Shown: positions 45,002-55,811, counted from the stretch's first letter. The stretch: 64,000 bases of DNA from Vibrio orientalis CIP 102891 = ATCC 33934 (GCF_000176235.1 NZ_ACZV01000004.1:1426001-1490000), one strand, 5' to 3'. Notes: generated by a model not told the origin, from the letters alone. Numbers and translations are program-made.

Positions 45002-46105
45002 ATGAATAAGATGAAAGCTTTGGCTGTGCTTAGCGTGTTCTCTTGGCCTGCTTTAGGGGCGATAGAAATAACCGATAATTTCTCACTAAGTGGTTTTGGA
45101 TCGACATCATGGGCTAAGTCAGACAATCAAGAACGACTGATGGTGCACCGAAACATTACAGATGAGAGTTGCTATGATTGCGACACTACTTTTGGTCTTC
45201 AGCTTGATTATTTCCGCAACGCCTTTAAAGCGTCCGTGCAGGTAGTGAAACGTCCTCAAGATCATTGGGATGAACCAGAGTTGGAATGGGCTTACGTTGG
45301 CTATGAGTGGCAGACGCTTGAATTTAAAGCTGGCCGCTTACGGTTGCCACTATTTTTGGCATCTGAATATTATTATGTTGGTCAAGCGTACAGCTCGGCT
45401 CGCCCTGCTTCTGAGGTTTATGACAGTGCTCTAGGTATTACGGCTTATAACGGCTTAAGTGTGAGTTGGCACTATGAAGTATCTGATTCCTTGACCGCTT
45501 TGGTTACCCCTTTTATCGGATTTAAAGATATCAATGACATTCAATATAACCAGCAAACGGAATTTAAATTTGAGTCGAGTCGTTTATGGGGGCTCGACCT
45601 TAACTTGTTTGGTGATGGGTATCGTTGGCACTTTGCCTATATTAGTGCCGATTACGATCAAACCTTGACGATGTATGACGTGGTGCAAAGCTTGCCTTCC
45701 GGAGGTTCAATTACGATACCGAAACTTGTTACTGAAACCAAAGATCAAAATATAGAGTTATGGTCTTTGGGGCTGGAGTATGAGTTTGGTCAATCTACGT
45801 TGCGAGCTGAAGGGCAGATTAACGATTTATCTTCCTCATTTTATGCGACAGGTGAGCATCACTTTGGTCGCATAACACCTTACATCACTTATGGTGTCGA
45901 GTTTGACCAGGGTGAGCATAAGGAAAGCGATAGTTATCTTATTGGCGCACGATATGACTTATTAGATAACTTGTCATTGAATGCAGAGTGGCAATACTTT
46001 GAAGTGTCGAAAAGCAATGGCCCCTTTGTGACTGCCCCGATAGGGACGGCACCTGACGATACTGATGCGCACTTATATACTTTGATGATTAACTTCGTCT
46101 TCTAG
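45002..46105 (+). CDS. Outer-membrane porin-like protein
   Basis: 367-aa exported beta-barrel. Signal peptide to about residue 19 (WPALGA), then repeated aromatic-alternating strands, ending with LYTLMINFVF, whose terminal Phe is typical of outer-membrane barrels. A CYDC pair near residue 57 (ESCYDCDTT) may form a disulfide. It starts 3 bp after the small periplasmic gene. The kinase/periplasmic/porin trio is likely a sensing and uptake unit. The substrate is unknown. Confidence 0.85.
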   Translation: MNKMKALAVLSVFSWPALGAIEITDNFSLSGFGSTSWAKSDNQERLMVHRNITDESCYDCDTTFGLQLDYFRNAFKASVQVVKRPQDHWDEPELEWAYVGYEWQTLEFKAGRLRLPLFLASEYYYVGQAYSSARPASEVYDSALGITAYNGLSVSWHYEVSDSLTALVTPFIGFKDINDIQYNQQTEFKFESSRLWGLDLNLFGDGYRWHFAYISADYDQTLTMYDVVQSLPSGGSITIPKLVTETKDQNIELWSLGLEYEFGQSTLRAEGQINDLSSSFYATGEHHFGRITPYITYGVEFDQGEHKESDSYLIGARYDLLDNLSLNAEWQYFEVSKSNGPFVTAPIGTAPDDTDAHLYTLMINFVF

Positions 46106-46210
46106 GGCGTTCTAGTCTATTAAAACGAGGAACAAGATGTGGGGAGTTTGGCCCTCATTTGTTCCTCGTTTCAGATCTACAATCAGCAATAGATATCAAT
46201 GCTGATTTAG

Positions 46211-47611
<1,401 letters not shown>

Positions 47612-47620
47612 TAGAATCAC

Positions 47621-47644
47621 AAAGGAGCCTAAACGGGCTCCTTT
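47621..47644. terminator. Bidirectional terminator between GH1 and YjbR genes
   Basis: AAAGGAGCC / GGCTCCTTT 9-bp stem with TAAACG loop; it serves the converging GH1 (+) and YjbR-like (-) genes. Confidence 0.75.
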
Positions 47645-47650
47645 GTTGTA

Positions 47651-48019
47651 TTAGTCAGTTTCTTCTAGTCCCAATTCTGCGCGTTTTCGTTTGCTTAGAC
47701 CCAACGCGACAATTCGGTGTGACTCGGCGAGGTAGTATTGTAGCTCATCAATCAACTCACCCTCAGTGGCGATTTGCTGGATCCACTTCATACCGCGGGT
47801 TGCAAAGTAAGGGGCTGGACGATAACCGTCATTGTCTTTGAGAAAGTCGTAATTGCGATCAGACGTCTTGAACGTATAGGCCTCTTTGCCACCTTCTTGG
47901 GTTGTCCCTATCGCAAACACCTTACCTCCGACCTTCCAAACATGAGAGTTACCCCATTGCATTACATAGGTTGTGGCAGCAAGTGAGTCGCAGAACAGAT
48001 TGAATTGGTCATGGGTCAT
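47651..48019 (-). CDS. MmcQ/YjbR family protein
   Basis: 122-aa single CyaY-like fold of the MmcQ/YjbR family (WKVGGKVFAIGTTQEGG, then GYRPAPYFATRGMKWIQ is the family signature). E. coli YjbR is 118 aa. Binding to DNA or phosphate has been proposed; function unsettled. The upstream 283 bp to the IclR gene hold no gene I can support. Confidence 0.88.
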   Translation of the reverse strand: MTHDQFNLFCDSLAATTYVMQWGNSHVWKVGGKVFAIGTTQEGGKEAYTFKTSDRNYDFLKDNDGYRPAPYFATRGMKWIQQIATEGELIDELQYYLAESHRIVALGLSKRKRAELGLEETD

Positions 48020-48302
48020 AGATTACGCCTTGATAAGAAGCGGGAGCAGTGGAATTGTCGCAATGAAAACAGCGCTATTCAATAGCCAAAGATGAGACTT
48101 TTGATGTTGGATTACTTGTTCGATTATTGAACTGCCCCATGCGTTATCTTGTGCTTTAAAACCGAGACTACCTACAGTCTGAGTTAATTATTATTCTTAA
48201 AATATAAGAATTGAACATTAAAATTGTTTATAAATTCCTATTCTATAAGAATACAATTTGATCGTTACTTTGATATGGCGATACAACATTAGTGTGAACT
48301 CT

Positions 48303-49028
48303 ATGAAGCAAAATAGTGGGCAAGTAAACGAGAAAGTACTGCAACTTTTGATGCAAGTGGCCGTCAATGATGAACCAGTGACAGCAAAGCAGTTAAGTGA
48401 GCAACTGGGTACACCAATCAGCAGCCTTTATCGACACTTGAAGTTATTGAGAGAGTGGAATTTGATCGAGGAAAGTCCAAATGACAAAACCTTGATCATA
48501 GGTCCGGCAGCGTTGTTGTTAATGCGCAGCTATGAGACGAGCCAGCATGATCTCGATATGGTCGATTCAGTTCTCAACCGTTTGCAAAAGCAGACGGGAG
48601 AAATGGCCGCCTATATGGTGCCTGTCGGTTATCGAGCTTTGTGTGTGAGCCGCAAAGAAAGCATGCAAGCGCTTCGTTGCAGCTATGTTCAAGGCCAAAG
48701 CCAACCTCTGCTTAGAGGGGCATCATCAAAAGTGATGTTGGCGTATTTACCCGCCGCGCGATGCGAAAAAATTCTTCGCTACTTCGGTGAAGAATCTCGA
48801 ATCGAGCAATGGCACAAGGAGCTAGAGCAAATTCGTAATCAAGGGTACGCCGTCAGTACGTCAGAAATTGATTCCGGCGTTTCGGGCATTAGTGCTCCTG
48901 TCATGAAAGGCTCTAAACTAGTTGGCGCTATTTCTGTTATGGCTCCTGCGCATCGAGTTCAAATGAATCAGCAGAAAATTATTCTGCACGTTCTTCAAGC
49001 AGCGAGGGCACTGCCCCCAGAAAGGTAA
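48303..49028 (+). CDS. IclR-family transcriptional regulator
   Basis: 241-aa regulator. N-terminal winged helix-turn-helix (TAKQLSEQLGTPISSLYRHLKLL) and C-terminal IclR ligand domain (SSKVMLAYLPAARCEKIL, YAVSTSEIDSGVSGISAPV) are complete. Start 48303 (MKQNSGQVNEK) is chosen over the in-frame codon at 48258 since it begins the family-typical N terminus; no strong ribosome site. It lies 5 bp from the ureohydrolase-like gene and 1.4 kb from TRAP genes, which it may control. Confidence 0.9.
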   Translation: MKQNSGQVNEKVLQLLMQVAVNDEPVTAKQLSEQLGTPISSLYRHLKLLREWNLIEESPNDKTLIIGPAALLLMRSYETSQHDLDMVDSVLNRLQKQTGEMAAYMVPVGYRALCVSRKESMQALRCSYVQGQSQPLLRGASSKVMLAYLPAARCEKILRYFGEESRIEQWHKELEQIRNQGYAVSTSEIDSGVSGISAPVMKGSKLVGAISVMAPAHRVQMNQQKIILHVLQAARALPPER

Positions 49029-49033
49029 CGGAT

Positions 49034-49867
49034 ATGTTCGGGCTATTTCGACGCAATAAAGTGCAAAGTATCACTGGTGTATTGTCACATCACCTTGTTT
49101 TACTCAGTGTCAGTGAGCAACTGAAGCCGATGAGACAAGTTGATTTCGAAATGGCCGACCAAAGCTTAGAAGAAATGTATGAATGGATTTCTGATTTAGA
49201 TGGCTACCGTTGGGTCAATGGTGGCCACTATGATTTATCCAATAGCCCTACAGGCCAATATCAACTTCACTTGAGTCGCTTTCTTGGCTCAGAAGCACTA
49301 CCTGTGGTGTTGACCAACAACAGTGAAACACTGCTGCATAGCTTGCCATTGCTCAGCTCTCAACACAAAGAGATCGGTATCATACACATTGGACGCCAGT
49401 TTGAGCTAAAGGCATCACTAGAGCCAGTTCAAGGCAGCGCATTTCATTTTGCTTTATCACGCTACAATGAGAGTCGTCTGTTTTGCCTAGGGATTGACCA
49501 GACGCAACAAGATGAACGCACATTCGAGTACGCAGAAGATTTAGGGTGCGATTGGATGACGCTATCAGAGTGCAGCTTTAGCCAACGTTTTCAGGTTAAG
49601 CACCAGCTCGCTAATTACTTGTCTCATTGCGATGAAGTTGTCGTCAATATCGACTTACCAAGTTTGTACCCCGTTTCACGTCTAGAACGAGGCAGTGCTC
49701 TTGATGTTCAAGTGGTAAGCCGGATGATTCGTCAGTTACTGATCTCAGGTAAGGTGCGTCAAGTACAACTGGTCGGCTACAAAGATAAGCATCTTTACTC
49801 GAAGCAGACTAAAGCGATTTTGCATGAGCTTACGCAAATGTTTCCTTCGAATAATTGTGCTGCTTAA
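49034..49867 (+). CDS. Ureohydrolase-fold (HutG-like) protein without metal ligands
   Basis: 277-aa protein. From about residue 55 the layout follows the arginase/formimidoylglutamase fold: NGGHYDLSN stands where GGGHE occurs, IIHIGRQFELK (residues 116-126) where IxFDAHxDLR occurs, and EVVVNIDLPSLYP (about 202-213) where xxxSIDxDVLDP occurs. The Asp and His metal ligands are replaced (G120, R121, Q122; P209, Y212). It is therefore likely a non-catalytic paralogue, possibly a binding or regulatory protein. It starts 5 bp after iclR. The fold assignment is my own alignment by eye. Confidence 0.65.
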   Translation: MFGLFRRNKVQSITGVLSHHLVLLSVSEQLKPMRQVDFEMADQSLEEMYEWISDLDGYRWVNGGHYDLSNSPTGQYQLHLSRFLGSEALPVVLTNNSETLLHSLPLLSSQHKEIGIIHIGRQFELKASLEPVQGSAFHFALSRYNESRLFCLGIDQTQQDERTFEYAEDLGCDWMTLSECSFSQRFQVKHQLANYLSHCDEVVVNIDLPSLYPVSRLERGSALDVQVVSRMIRQLLISGKVRQVQLVGYKDKHLYSKQTKAILHELTQMFPSNNCAA

Positions 49868-50388
49868 TGTTACTTTCTAACATTTGTTGTTTGTTCTGGA
49901 AAACTCACTCTCTGAACCCATAAAGCGATCATGAGCCTCGATCAGTAGGGGCTCAATAAATGCCTATTTGTGCATAGCTTTCGGTTTCAATTTCGCCTTT
50001 ACCCCTCTTAATATATAGGTCGCTCAGTGTGACCAAATTCACTTTTCCGCAACAAAGTCCTTACTCTTTGTGTCGTGTTACTTTTCACCAAACTAGTAAC
50101 ATCCTTGTCACTAACCCTTTGTTCTTACGTGTCTCACGTCATGTTACTTTTTAACCGTTTTGTTCGTCACCAAGAATGGGAATGAATATAAAATTCTTAA
50201 TAAACAATGATTTAATAAAATCTTGTTGATTTTGTGTTAGAAACTATCACACAAAGTTATTTTTGTGATCATGAACACTTCACCACGAAAATCTTATCGG
50301 TATGGTTAATTTATCCGCACTTCAGTGAGCAGAATTAATGTGGAAGCGCCTCCAAGGAATGCTGTCAAAAAGGAAGGACATTGGGTTT
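49868..50388. other. 520-bp non-coding gap before the TRAP operon
   Basis: No gene is supported. It contains three copies of GTTACTTT (near 49867, 50086, 50151), a strong inverted repeat TTTGTGT-N11-ACACAAA at 50231-50255, and a long AT-rich stretch up to the TRAP genes. The last part probably carries the dctQ promoter. Confidence 0.6.
50231..50255. promoter_or_regulatory. Inverted repeat, possible IclR operator
   Basis: TTTGTGT and ACACAAA are exact reverse complements, 11 bp apart, 133 bp before the dctQ start. The CRP spacing does not fit. An operator for the neighbouring IclR regulator is possible but unproven. Confidence 0.4.
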
Positions 50389-50922
50389 ATGACATTACCG
50401 AACAACATCATTACAACAACAAAGAATCGGCTAAATAAAGCCAATCAATTTGCGGTGGGAATTTTGACAGTCTTATTGATTTTAGATGTCTGGTTAGGCG
50501 TGTTGGACCGTTACCTACTGAAACTGCAATTGGTGTGGGTTGAAGAGCTCGCGCGTTACATCATGATATGGGCAATCTTAATGGCGGTTCCATGTTGCAC
50601 CGCAGGCAGAGAGCATATGGGGTTAGAGTTTGTCACCAAGCGCTTTCCGCTAGTCGCCCAGCAAATCATCAAGATTTGTGTTGGAGCACTGACTTTTAGT
50701 TTCTTTGGCTACATTGCTTATTTGGGGTACACCTTTGCAGAGAAGGGCGCAAACCAGCTTTCAACTGTCTTTTCTATGCCTATGGCTTATGCCTATGCTG
50801 CAATCCCCGTGACTTTTGCTCTGTCTAGCTTCCAAGCTTTCTTGGTCTGGCTTGAAGATATCTACGCGCTGAAATTTTACTTAGCGTCTGAGAAGTTTGA
50901 TGTGCAAGGTGAGCAGTTATGA
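50389..50922 (+). CDS. dctQ: TRAP transporter small permease (DctQ)
   Basis: 177-aa small subunit with four membrane spans (first at FAVGILTVLLILDVWLG) and the conserved VWVEELARYIMIWAILMAVPCC. Start 50389 (MTLPNNIITTT) lies after AGGAAGGACATTGGG, whereas the frame remains open to 50338, where no ribosome site is seen; either could be used. It overlaps dctM by four bases. Confidence 0.9.
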   Translation: MTLPNNIITTTKNRLNKANQFAVGILTVLLILDVWLGVLDRYLLKLQLVWVEELARYIMIWAILMAVPCCTAGREHMGLEFVTKRFPLVAQQIIKICVGALTFSFFGYIAYLGYTFAEKGANQLSTVFSMPMAYAYAAIPVTFALSSFQAFLVWLEDIYALKFYLASEKFDVQGEQL

Positions 50923-52196
50923 TTGTCGGTGTAGTGTTTTTATTATTAATGCTGATTGGTGCTCCGATTGCTATCGCTTTAGGTGTGGCAGGAATTACCG
51001 GCATGTACGATATGGGCGGTACGCACTTTGCGTCACTGGCACCAAGTAAAATCTTTAATGGTTTAAATATTTTCCCTTTCTTAGCGATGCCGTTTTTCAT
51101 CTTAGCGGGTGAGATCATGAACCACACTGGTATCACTAATCGACTGGTTTACTTGTCGGAAGCTCTGGTTGGTCACTTCCGTGGTGGTCTAGCGCATTCA
51201 AACATGGTGGCATCGGTATTCTTCTCTGGGATTACCGGCTCGGCAACCGCTGATGCGGCGGCGTTTGGTCGAACATTAGTGCCTGCTATGGTTAAACAAG
51301 GCTATTCGAAAGATTATGCTTGTGCGGTTACGGCTGCGGGTTCAATCATCGGCCCAACCATTCCTCCATCAGGTCTTATGGTGGTTTATGGCTCACTTAT
51401 GGGAGTGTCGATTGGCGGCCTATTTGCAACGGGCATCTTACCAGGCATCTTGGTGTGTCTTGTATGTATGGCGATTATTGGCGCGACCGGTAAGCGTAAA
51501 AATCTACCTAAGATGAGCCAAAAAGCAACGCTAGCGGAAGTACTGGATCACTTTAAAAACTCAGCCTTAGCATTGCTGATGCCACTTATCATCCTTGGCG
51601 GCATTGTATTTGGTATCGTGACACCAACGGAAGCGGCGTCAATCGCGGTCGCTTATGCGTTGGTGATTGGCACCTTCATCTACCGTAACTTAACGTTAAA
51701 TGCGCTATTTCAGATGGTCATTCGAACAGCGCAGATCTCGGCGGTTATCTATCTCATCATTGGCTCCGCTTCGATTCTTGGCTGGTGGCTGAGCTTCAAC
51801 CAGATCCCTCAAATGATCGCGGACATGTTCATCTCATTATCGGATAATCCGCACGTTATTCTAGCGTTGATCATCGCTTTGCTGCTAACGGTAGGTATGA
51901 TCATGGATATCAATGTGATGTTGATTATCTTAGCGCCAATCTTAGTACCATTGACGATGGAGATCGGTATGGATCCTCTGCATGCGGGTATTGTCTTTAT
52001 TCTTGCTCTTAACATCTCATTGATGACACCGCCGATAGGTGCCTGCCTATTTGTCCTCTCATCAGTAACTGGAGCAAAAATAGAAGGCATATCAAAAGAG
52101 TTAATGCCGTTCTTAATTGGGCAACTACTACTGTTATTCGCCATCGCATTTTTCCCTGACATAGTGCTGTTTATCCCGCGACTATTGGGCTACTAA
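50919..52196 (+). CDS. dctM: TRAP transporter large permease (DctM)
   Basis: 425-aa membrane channel subunit that uses the sodium gradient, with about 12 spans. It has the SGSATADAAAFG-like ITGSATADAAAFG motif and the second PIGACLFV repeat typical of the family. Overlaps dctQ stop by ATGA. dctP follows 89 bp later. Substrate not readable. Confidence 0.94.
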   Translation: MIVGVVFLLLMLIGAPIAIALGVAGITGMYDMGGTHFASLAPSKIFNGLNIFPFLAMPFFILAGEIMNHTGITNRLVYLSEALVGHFRGGLAHSNMVASVFFSGITGSATADAAAFGRTLVPAMVKQGYSKDYACAVTAAGSIIGPTIPPSGLMVVYGSLMGVSIGGLFATGILPGILVCLVCMAIIGATGKRKNLPKMSQKATLAEVLDHFKNSALALLMPLIILGGIVFGIVTPTEAASIAVAYALVIGTFIYRNLTLNALFQMVIRTAQISAVIYLIIGSASILGWWLSFNQIPQMIADMFISLSDNPHVILALIIALLLTVGMIMDINVMLIILAPILVPLTMEIGMDPLHAGIVFILALNISLMTPPIGACLFVLSSVTGAKIEGISKELMPFLIGQLLLLFAIAFFPDIVLFIPRLLGY

Positions 52197-52285
52197 CACT
52201 GCAACACCCCTTTACCCTACAAATCCTGGCGATCGCATTAGCCTTAGCCAGGTAATAACTAAAATTCATACATAATGGAGTTATT

Positions 52286-53338
52286 ATGAAAAAGCTAACC
52301 AAATCACTGATCGCAACTGCATTGGCAACCAGTCTATTTACCGCCCCTTTTGCTATGGCAGAAAAAGTATTACGTATCGGCCATGACAACAAAGCTGACA
52401 TCATGGAAAACCCTGCCCATGCGTTTACTGGGGTGTTCAAAAACATTGTTGAAACTGCAACCAACGGTGAAATTAAGGTTCAAGTATTCCCAAGCAACCA
52501 GTTAGGTACGGCGAAGGAACATATTCAGATGGTGCGAGATGGTCAGCTGCAAGGCACGCTTTCTCCAGTGGGTCCGCTTGCCGGTTACTACCCGCGTATT
52601 GGTGTATTGGATGTACCATTTGCGTTTGATAACAATGCGTCTACCTATGAAGTACTTGATGGCAAGTTTGGTAAGGCTTTAGCGGGTGATATTGAGTCAG
52701 AGCTAAAAGACGTCAAAATTCTTGGCTTCCCTGATACAGGTGGCTTTTTCTCAGTCACAAACTCCAAGCGCGCTATTGAAGGCCTTGATGACTTTAAAGG
52801 CTTACGTATTCGTACCATGACGCTGCCAACACACCAAAAAATCATTCAATCTCTGGGCGCAGAAGCTTACCCACTTTCTTGGGGCGAAGTGTATTCATCA
52901 CTGCAAACGGGCGTGATTGATGGTCAGATGAACCCAGTACCGACGGTCTCTTTTGCCAAGTTCAACGAAGTGCAGAAATATCTAACACTGACGAATCACC
53001 TATTTGCCCCGTACACCTTTATGGTCAATAAAAGTTTCTACGATGGTTTAACAGAAGAGGAGAAGAAGATTGTTTCTGACGCGGTGGAGATTGCGTTGAG
53101 TGCTAACCGAGGTCTTTCTCGTCTGATTGAAGCATCAAGTGATCGTGGTTTAGAAGGGCTGAAAAAGCGTATGAAAGTCAACTCACTAACGGCGGAACAG
53201 CGTGAGTCAATGCGACAAGCGACGCAGCCAGGCGTAATTGCTTACGTGAAAGAGACACATGGCGACAAAGGTACGGAACTGCTGAATCTATTCCTAGAGG
53301 AAGTTGATAAAGCCAACCAGTCTACCTATTTGAAATAG
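52286..53338 (+). CDS. dctP: TRAP solute-binding protein (DctP)
   Basis: 350-aa periplasmic receptor with signal peptide (cleavage after AMA, about residue 26), DctP-family FPSNQLGTAKEHIQMVRDGQLQ and the family Arg in KGLRIRTM that clamps the carboxylate of the ligand. The clamp indicates an organic acid substrate (C4-acids, sugar acids or similar); the exact one is unknown. A strong terminator follows at 53356. Confidence 0.94.
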   Translation: MKKLTKSLIATALATSLFTAPFAMAEKVLRIGHDNKADIMENPAHAFTGVFKNIVETATNGEIKVQVFPSNQLGTAKEHIQMVRDGQLQGTLSPVGPLAGYYPRIGVLDVPFAFDNNASTYEVLDGKFGKALAGDIESELKDVKILGFPDTGGFFSVTNSKRAIEGLDDFKGLRIRTMTLPTHQKIIQSLGAEAYPLSWGEVYSSLQTGVIDGQMNPVPTVSFAKFNEVQKYLTLTNHLFAPYTFMVNKSFYDGLTEEEKKIVSDAVEIALSANRGLSRLIEASSDRGLEGLKKRMKVNSLTAEQRESMRQATQPGVIAYVKETHGDKGTELLNLFLEEVDKANQSTYLK

Positions 53339-53355
53339 GCTCTCTCCAGCCACTT

Positions 53356-53382
53356 GCCCCAACAAGCGTTGGGGCTTTTTTG
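53356..53382 (+). terminator. dctQMP terminator
   Basis: GCCCCAAC, loop AAGC, GTTGGGGC, then TTTTTT. 17 bp after the dctP stop. Confidence 0.9.
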
Positions 53383-53449
53383 TTTCTATGGGAAAAGTAG
53401 TAAGTCACTCTATCGATAGGAGGACTCAGATATTTAGCTTTTCAGATCC

Positions 53450-53483
53450 CTAAAAACACAAAAGCTGGCGATTAAGCCAGCTT
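53450..53483 (-). terminator. Minus-strand terminator after the 28-codon ORF
   Basis: AAGCTGGC / GCCAGCTT stem with a 6-base loop, followed on the minus strand by TTTTGTGTTTTT. It begins 20 bp beyond the stop of the ORF at 53503-53589. Confidence 0.7.
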
Positions 53484-53502
53484 AGTACGGTTGTATTGCA
53501 CA

Positions 53503-53589
53503 TTATGAATTTTTGCTTGCGTCTTTGTTCGACTCTTTCCAGTACTGAATGCGTACGCGATGCAATTGTGCTTTTCTCATTTTCTTCAT
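53503..53589 (-). CDS. Very small basic ORF, 28 aa, with own terminator
   Basis: ATG with GAGGG 8 bp upstream, 28 codons (MKKMRKAQLHRVRIQYW...), then a terminator. The peptide is strongly basic (Lys, Arg, His) and has no membrane segment. Either a real small protein or a small RNA that happens to contain an ORF. No family recognised. It is between dctP (+) and phoX (+) and points the other way. Confidence 0.5.
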   Translation of the reverse strand: MKKMRKAQLHRVRIQYWKESNKDASKNS

Positions 53590-53898
53590 GATAATCCCTC
53601 ACGTTTATAGAAAATTGCTCTTTCTTGAGCTTATGTGAATCAAGTTCCTCATGAACAGGAAACAATGTAGCCATCAATTCGGCAAAGATCTAGGGGTTTG
53701 ATCACATTTTTTTGAGTGAACGGCGTTCCTTATGCATAAAAAGTGAACCATAGCGCAGTTTAATAAGCCTGACATGTAAGTGGAATATTTCTGCCTTCTA
53801 TAATTAATCTATCTGAAACAGTAGGTTAACGTATTTGTCACTTTTCGGTTCTACGATTTGCACGCATTTTTATAAAAATACTCAGCAAGGAGTCAGCA

Positions 53899-55791
53899 AT
53901 GTGCCCAACTTCAAACAAGAAGCGTGATGATCAAGATTCTGAATTCAGTCAAATGATTGATGCTCGATTATCCCGTCGTCGATTTTTGGCAGGTACAGCC
54001 GCGGTAAGCGCAGGTGCATTCTTATCGCTAAACCCAATTACTAAAGCTTTTGCGGCAACAAGCGAAAGCTCACTACTCAATTTTGAAGCAGTACCAGCCT
54101 CAACGGCAGACGCGTTTATTGTGCCGAAAGGTTACAAGGCGACACCGTTACTTTCATGGGGAGACCCAATCTTCCCGAGTGCGCCAGCATTTGACCCAAG
54201 CGGTAAACAAGACTCAAAAGCTCAACTTAGTCAGTTTGGTGATAACACCGATGGTATGAGTTTGTTCCCAATCAGCGAAGATCGTGCGGTTATTGCAGTG
54301 AACAACGAGTACACCAACTATGAGCTTCTGTTTGATCATGGTGGTAAAGCCATGACTGCTGATGATGTACTTAAAGCGCAAGCAGCGCATGGTGTAACGG
54401 TATTTGAAATTGTTCGCTCTGGTGGTCAGTGGAAGCTAGATATTAACGGTAAATTAAACCGCCGCATTACCGCCAATACGCAAATGCAGTTAACGGGTCC
54501 TGCTGCGGGTCATGACTTGATGAAGACCAAGCTTGACCCATCTGGTATGAAACCACTGGGTACCTTTAATAACTGTGCCAATGGACAAACGCCTTGGGGC
54601 ACTTACCTAACGTGTGAAGAAAACTTCAACGGTTACTTTGGTACCAGTGGTAGCGCTGACGTTTCCGACGATCACAAGCGTTACGGCGTGAAAGCAGCCA
54701 AGAGCAAGTATCAATGGCATGACACCGATGAACGTTTCGACGTTGCGAGACACCCGAATGAACCGCATCGTTTTGGTTGGGTTGTTGAAATTGATCCGAA
54801 CGACCCTACATCAACGCCACTTAAGCGTACCGCTCTGGGGCGCTTCAAACATGAAAACGCAGCATTACTGATTAATGGCGATGGTCATGTGGTGGTTTAC
54901 CTTGGTGATGATGAACGCGGCGAGCATCTGTACAAATTTGTCTCTAAGAACAAATATCAGCCGGGTAACGATAAAGCGAATCGCGATTTGCTAGAAGAAG
55001 GCACATTGTATGTGGCCAAGTTTGAGTTTGACTCTCAAGAGCTGAAAGGCAAAGGCCAATGGCTAGAGCTTACTCACGGGAAGAACGGCTTAACCAAAGA
55101 AAACGGCTTTAATGACCAAGCGGAAGTGATGATTTTTGCCCGTCGCGCTGCAACACAAGTGGGCGCAACGACAATGGATCGCCCTGAATGGGTTGCGGTT
55201 CATCCGGATAATAAGCATGTGTTCTGCACTTTGACTAACAACAAATACCGCGGTGTTAAAGAAGGTCAGCCAGTTGGTGGGCCAAACCCACGCCAAGAAA
55301 ACCACTATGGTCAGATTGTTCGCTGGGTACCACAGAATGATGATCATGCCAGCGACAGCTTTGACTGGGATCTATACCTAATTGCGGGTAACCCAGAAGT
55401 GCACAAAGGCAACTTGTATGCGGGTAGTGAGAATATCAATGCCAGCAATATGTTCAATAGCCCAGATGGTATCGGTTTTGATAAAGCAGGTCGCTTGTGG
55501 ATTCAAACTGACGGTAATTACTCGAACAAAGGCGATTTTGCAGGGCAGGGCAACAACCAAATGCTGTGTGGTGACCCGATGACGGGTGAAGTTCGCCGCT
55601 TCCTAACAGGTCCAATTGCTTGTGAGATCACTGGTTTAACCTTCTCTGCAGACAGTAAGACCATGTTTGTTGGTGTGCAGCACCCTGGCGAAAAAGGCGC
55701 GCCGTCTCATTTCCCTGCCGGTGGCGAGAGCAAACCGCGTTCAACCATTATGGCGATTACCCGCGAAGATGGCGGCGTGATTGGCGCATAA
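53899..55791 (+). CDS. phoX: PhoX-family (DUF839) phosphatase, Tat-exported
   Basis: 630-aa periplasmic or cell-surface enzyme. A Tat signal is visible: SRRRFLAGTAAVSAGAFLSL, with cleavage about residue 53 (AFAATSES). The PhoX/DUF839 beta-propeller segments EENFNGYFG, RFGWVVEIDPND and GRFKHENAAL, which coordinate iron and calcium in PhoX, follow. PhoX hydrolyses phosphomonoesters. Alternative: one of the DUF839 proteins with unknown activity. No pho box was recognised. Ribosome site AAGGAGTCAGC. Confidence 0.88.
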   Translation: MCPTSNKKRDDQDSEFSQMIDARLSRRRFLAGTAAVSAGAFLSLNPITKAFAATSESSLLNFEAVPASTADAFIVPKGYKATPLLSWGDPIFPSAPAFDPSGKQDSKAQLSQFGDNTDGMSLFPISEDRAVIAVNNEYTNYELLFDHGGKAMTADDVLKAQAAHGVTVFEIVRSGGQWKLDINGKLNRRITANTQMQLTGPAAGHDLMKTKLDPSGMKPLGTFNNCANGQTPWGTYLTCEENFNGYFGTSGSADVSDDHKRYGVKAAKSKYQWHDTDERFDVARHPNEPHRFGWVVEIDPNDPTSTPLKRTALGRFKHENAALLINGDGHVVVYLGDDERGEHLYKFVSKNKYQPGNDKANRDLLEEGTLYVAKFEFDSQELKGKGQWLELTHGKNGLTKENGFNDQAEVMIFARRAATQVGATTMDRPEWVAVHPDNKHVFCTLTNNKYRGVKEGQPVGGPNPRQENHYGQIVRWVPQNDDHASDSFDWDLYLIAGNPEVHKGNLYAGSENINASNMFNSPDGIGFDKAGRLWIQTDGNYSNKGDFAGQGNNQMLCGDPMTGEVRRFLTGPIACEITGLTFSADSKTMFVGVQHPGEKGAPSHFPAGGESKPRSTIMAITREDGGVIGA

Positions 55792-55811
55792 CTAATAAAG
55801 AGATAAAACTT

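Noticed and set aside
50233-50251. TGTG...CACA near dctQ as a CRP site
   Set aside because: Half-sites are three bases too far apart for CRP; recorded instead as an unassigned inverted repeat.
51897-51905. ATGATCATG in dctM as an iteron
   Set aside because: Codons of a conserved membrane segment; no other sites nearby and no AAGG extension.
53450-53677. 75-codon minus-strand ORF
   Set aside because: It reads through the terminator hairpin at 53450-53483; the 28-codon frame with its own ribosome site explains the region better.
55338-55344. ATGATCA in phoX as a further RctB site
   Set aside because: Only the 7-base core matches; TGATCA occurs by chance about 16 times in 64 kb.
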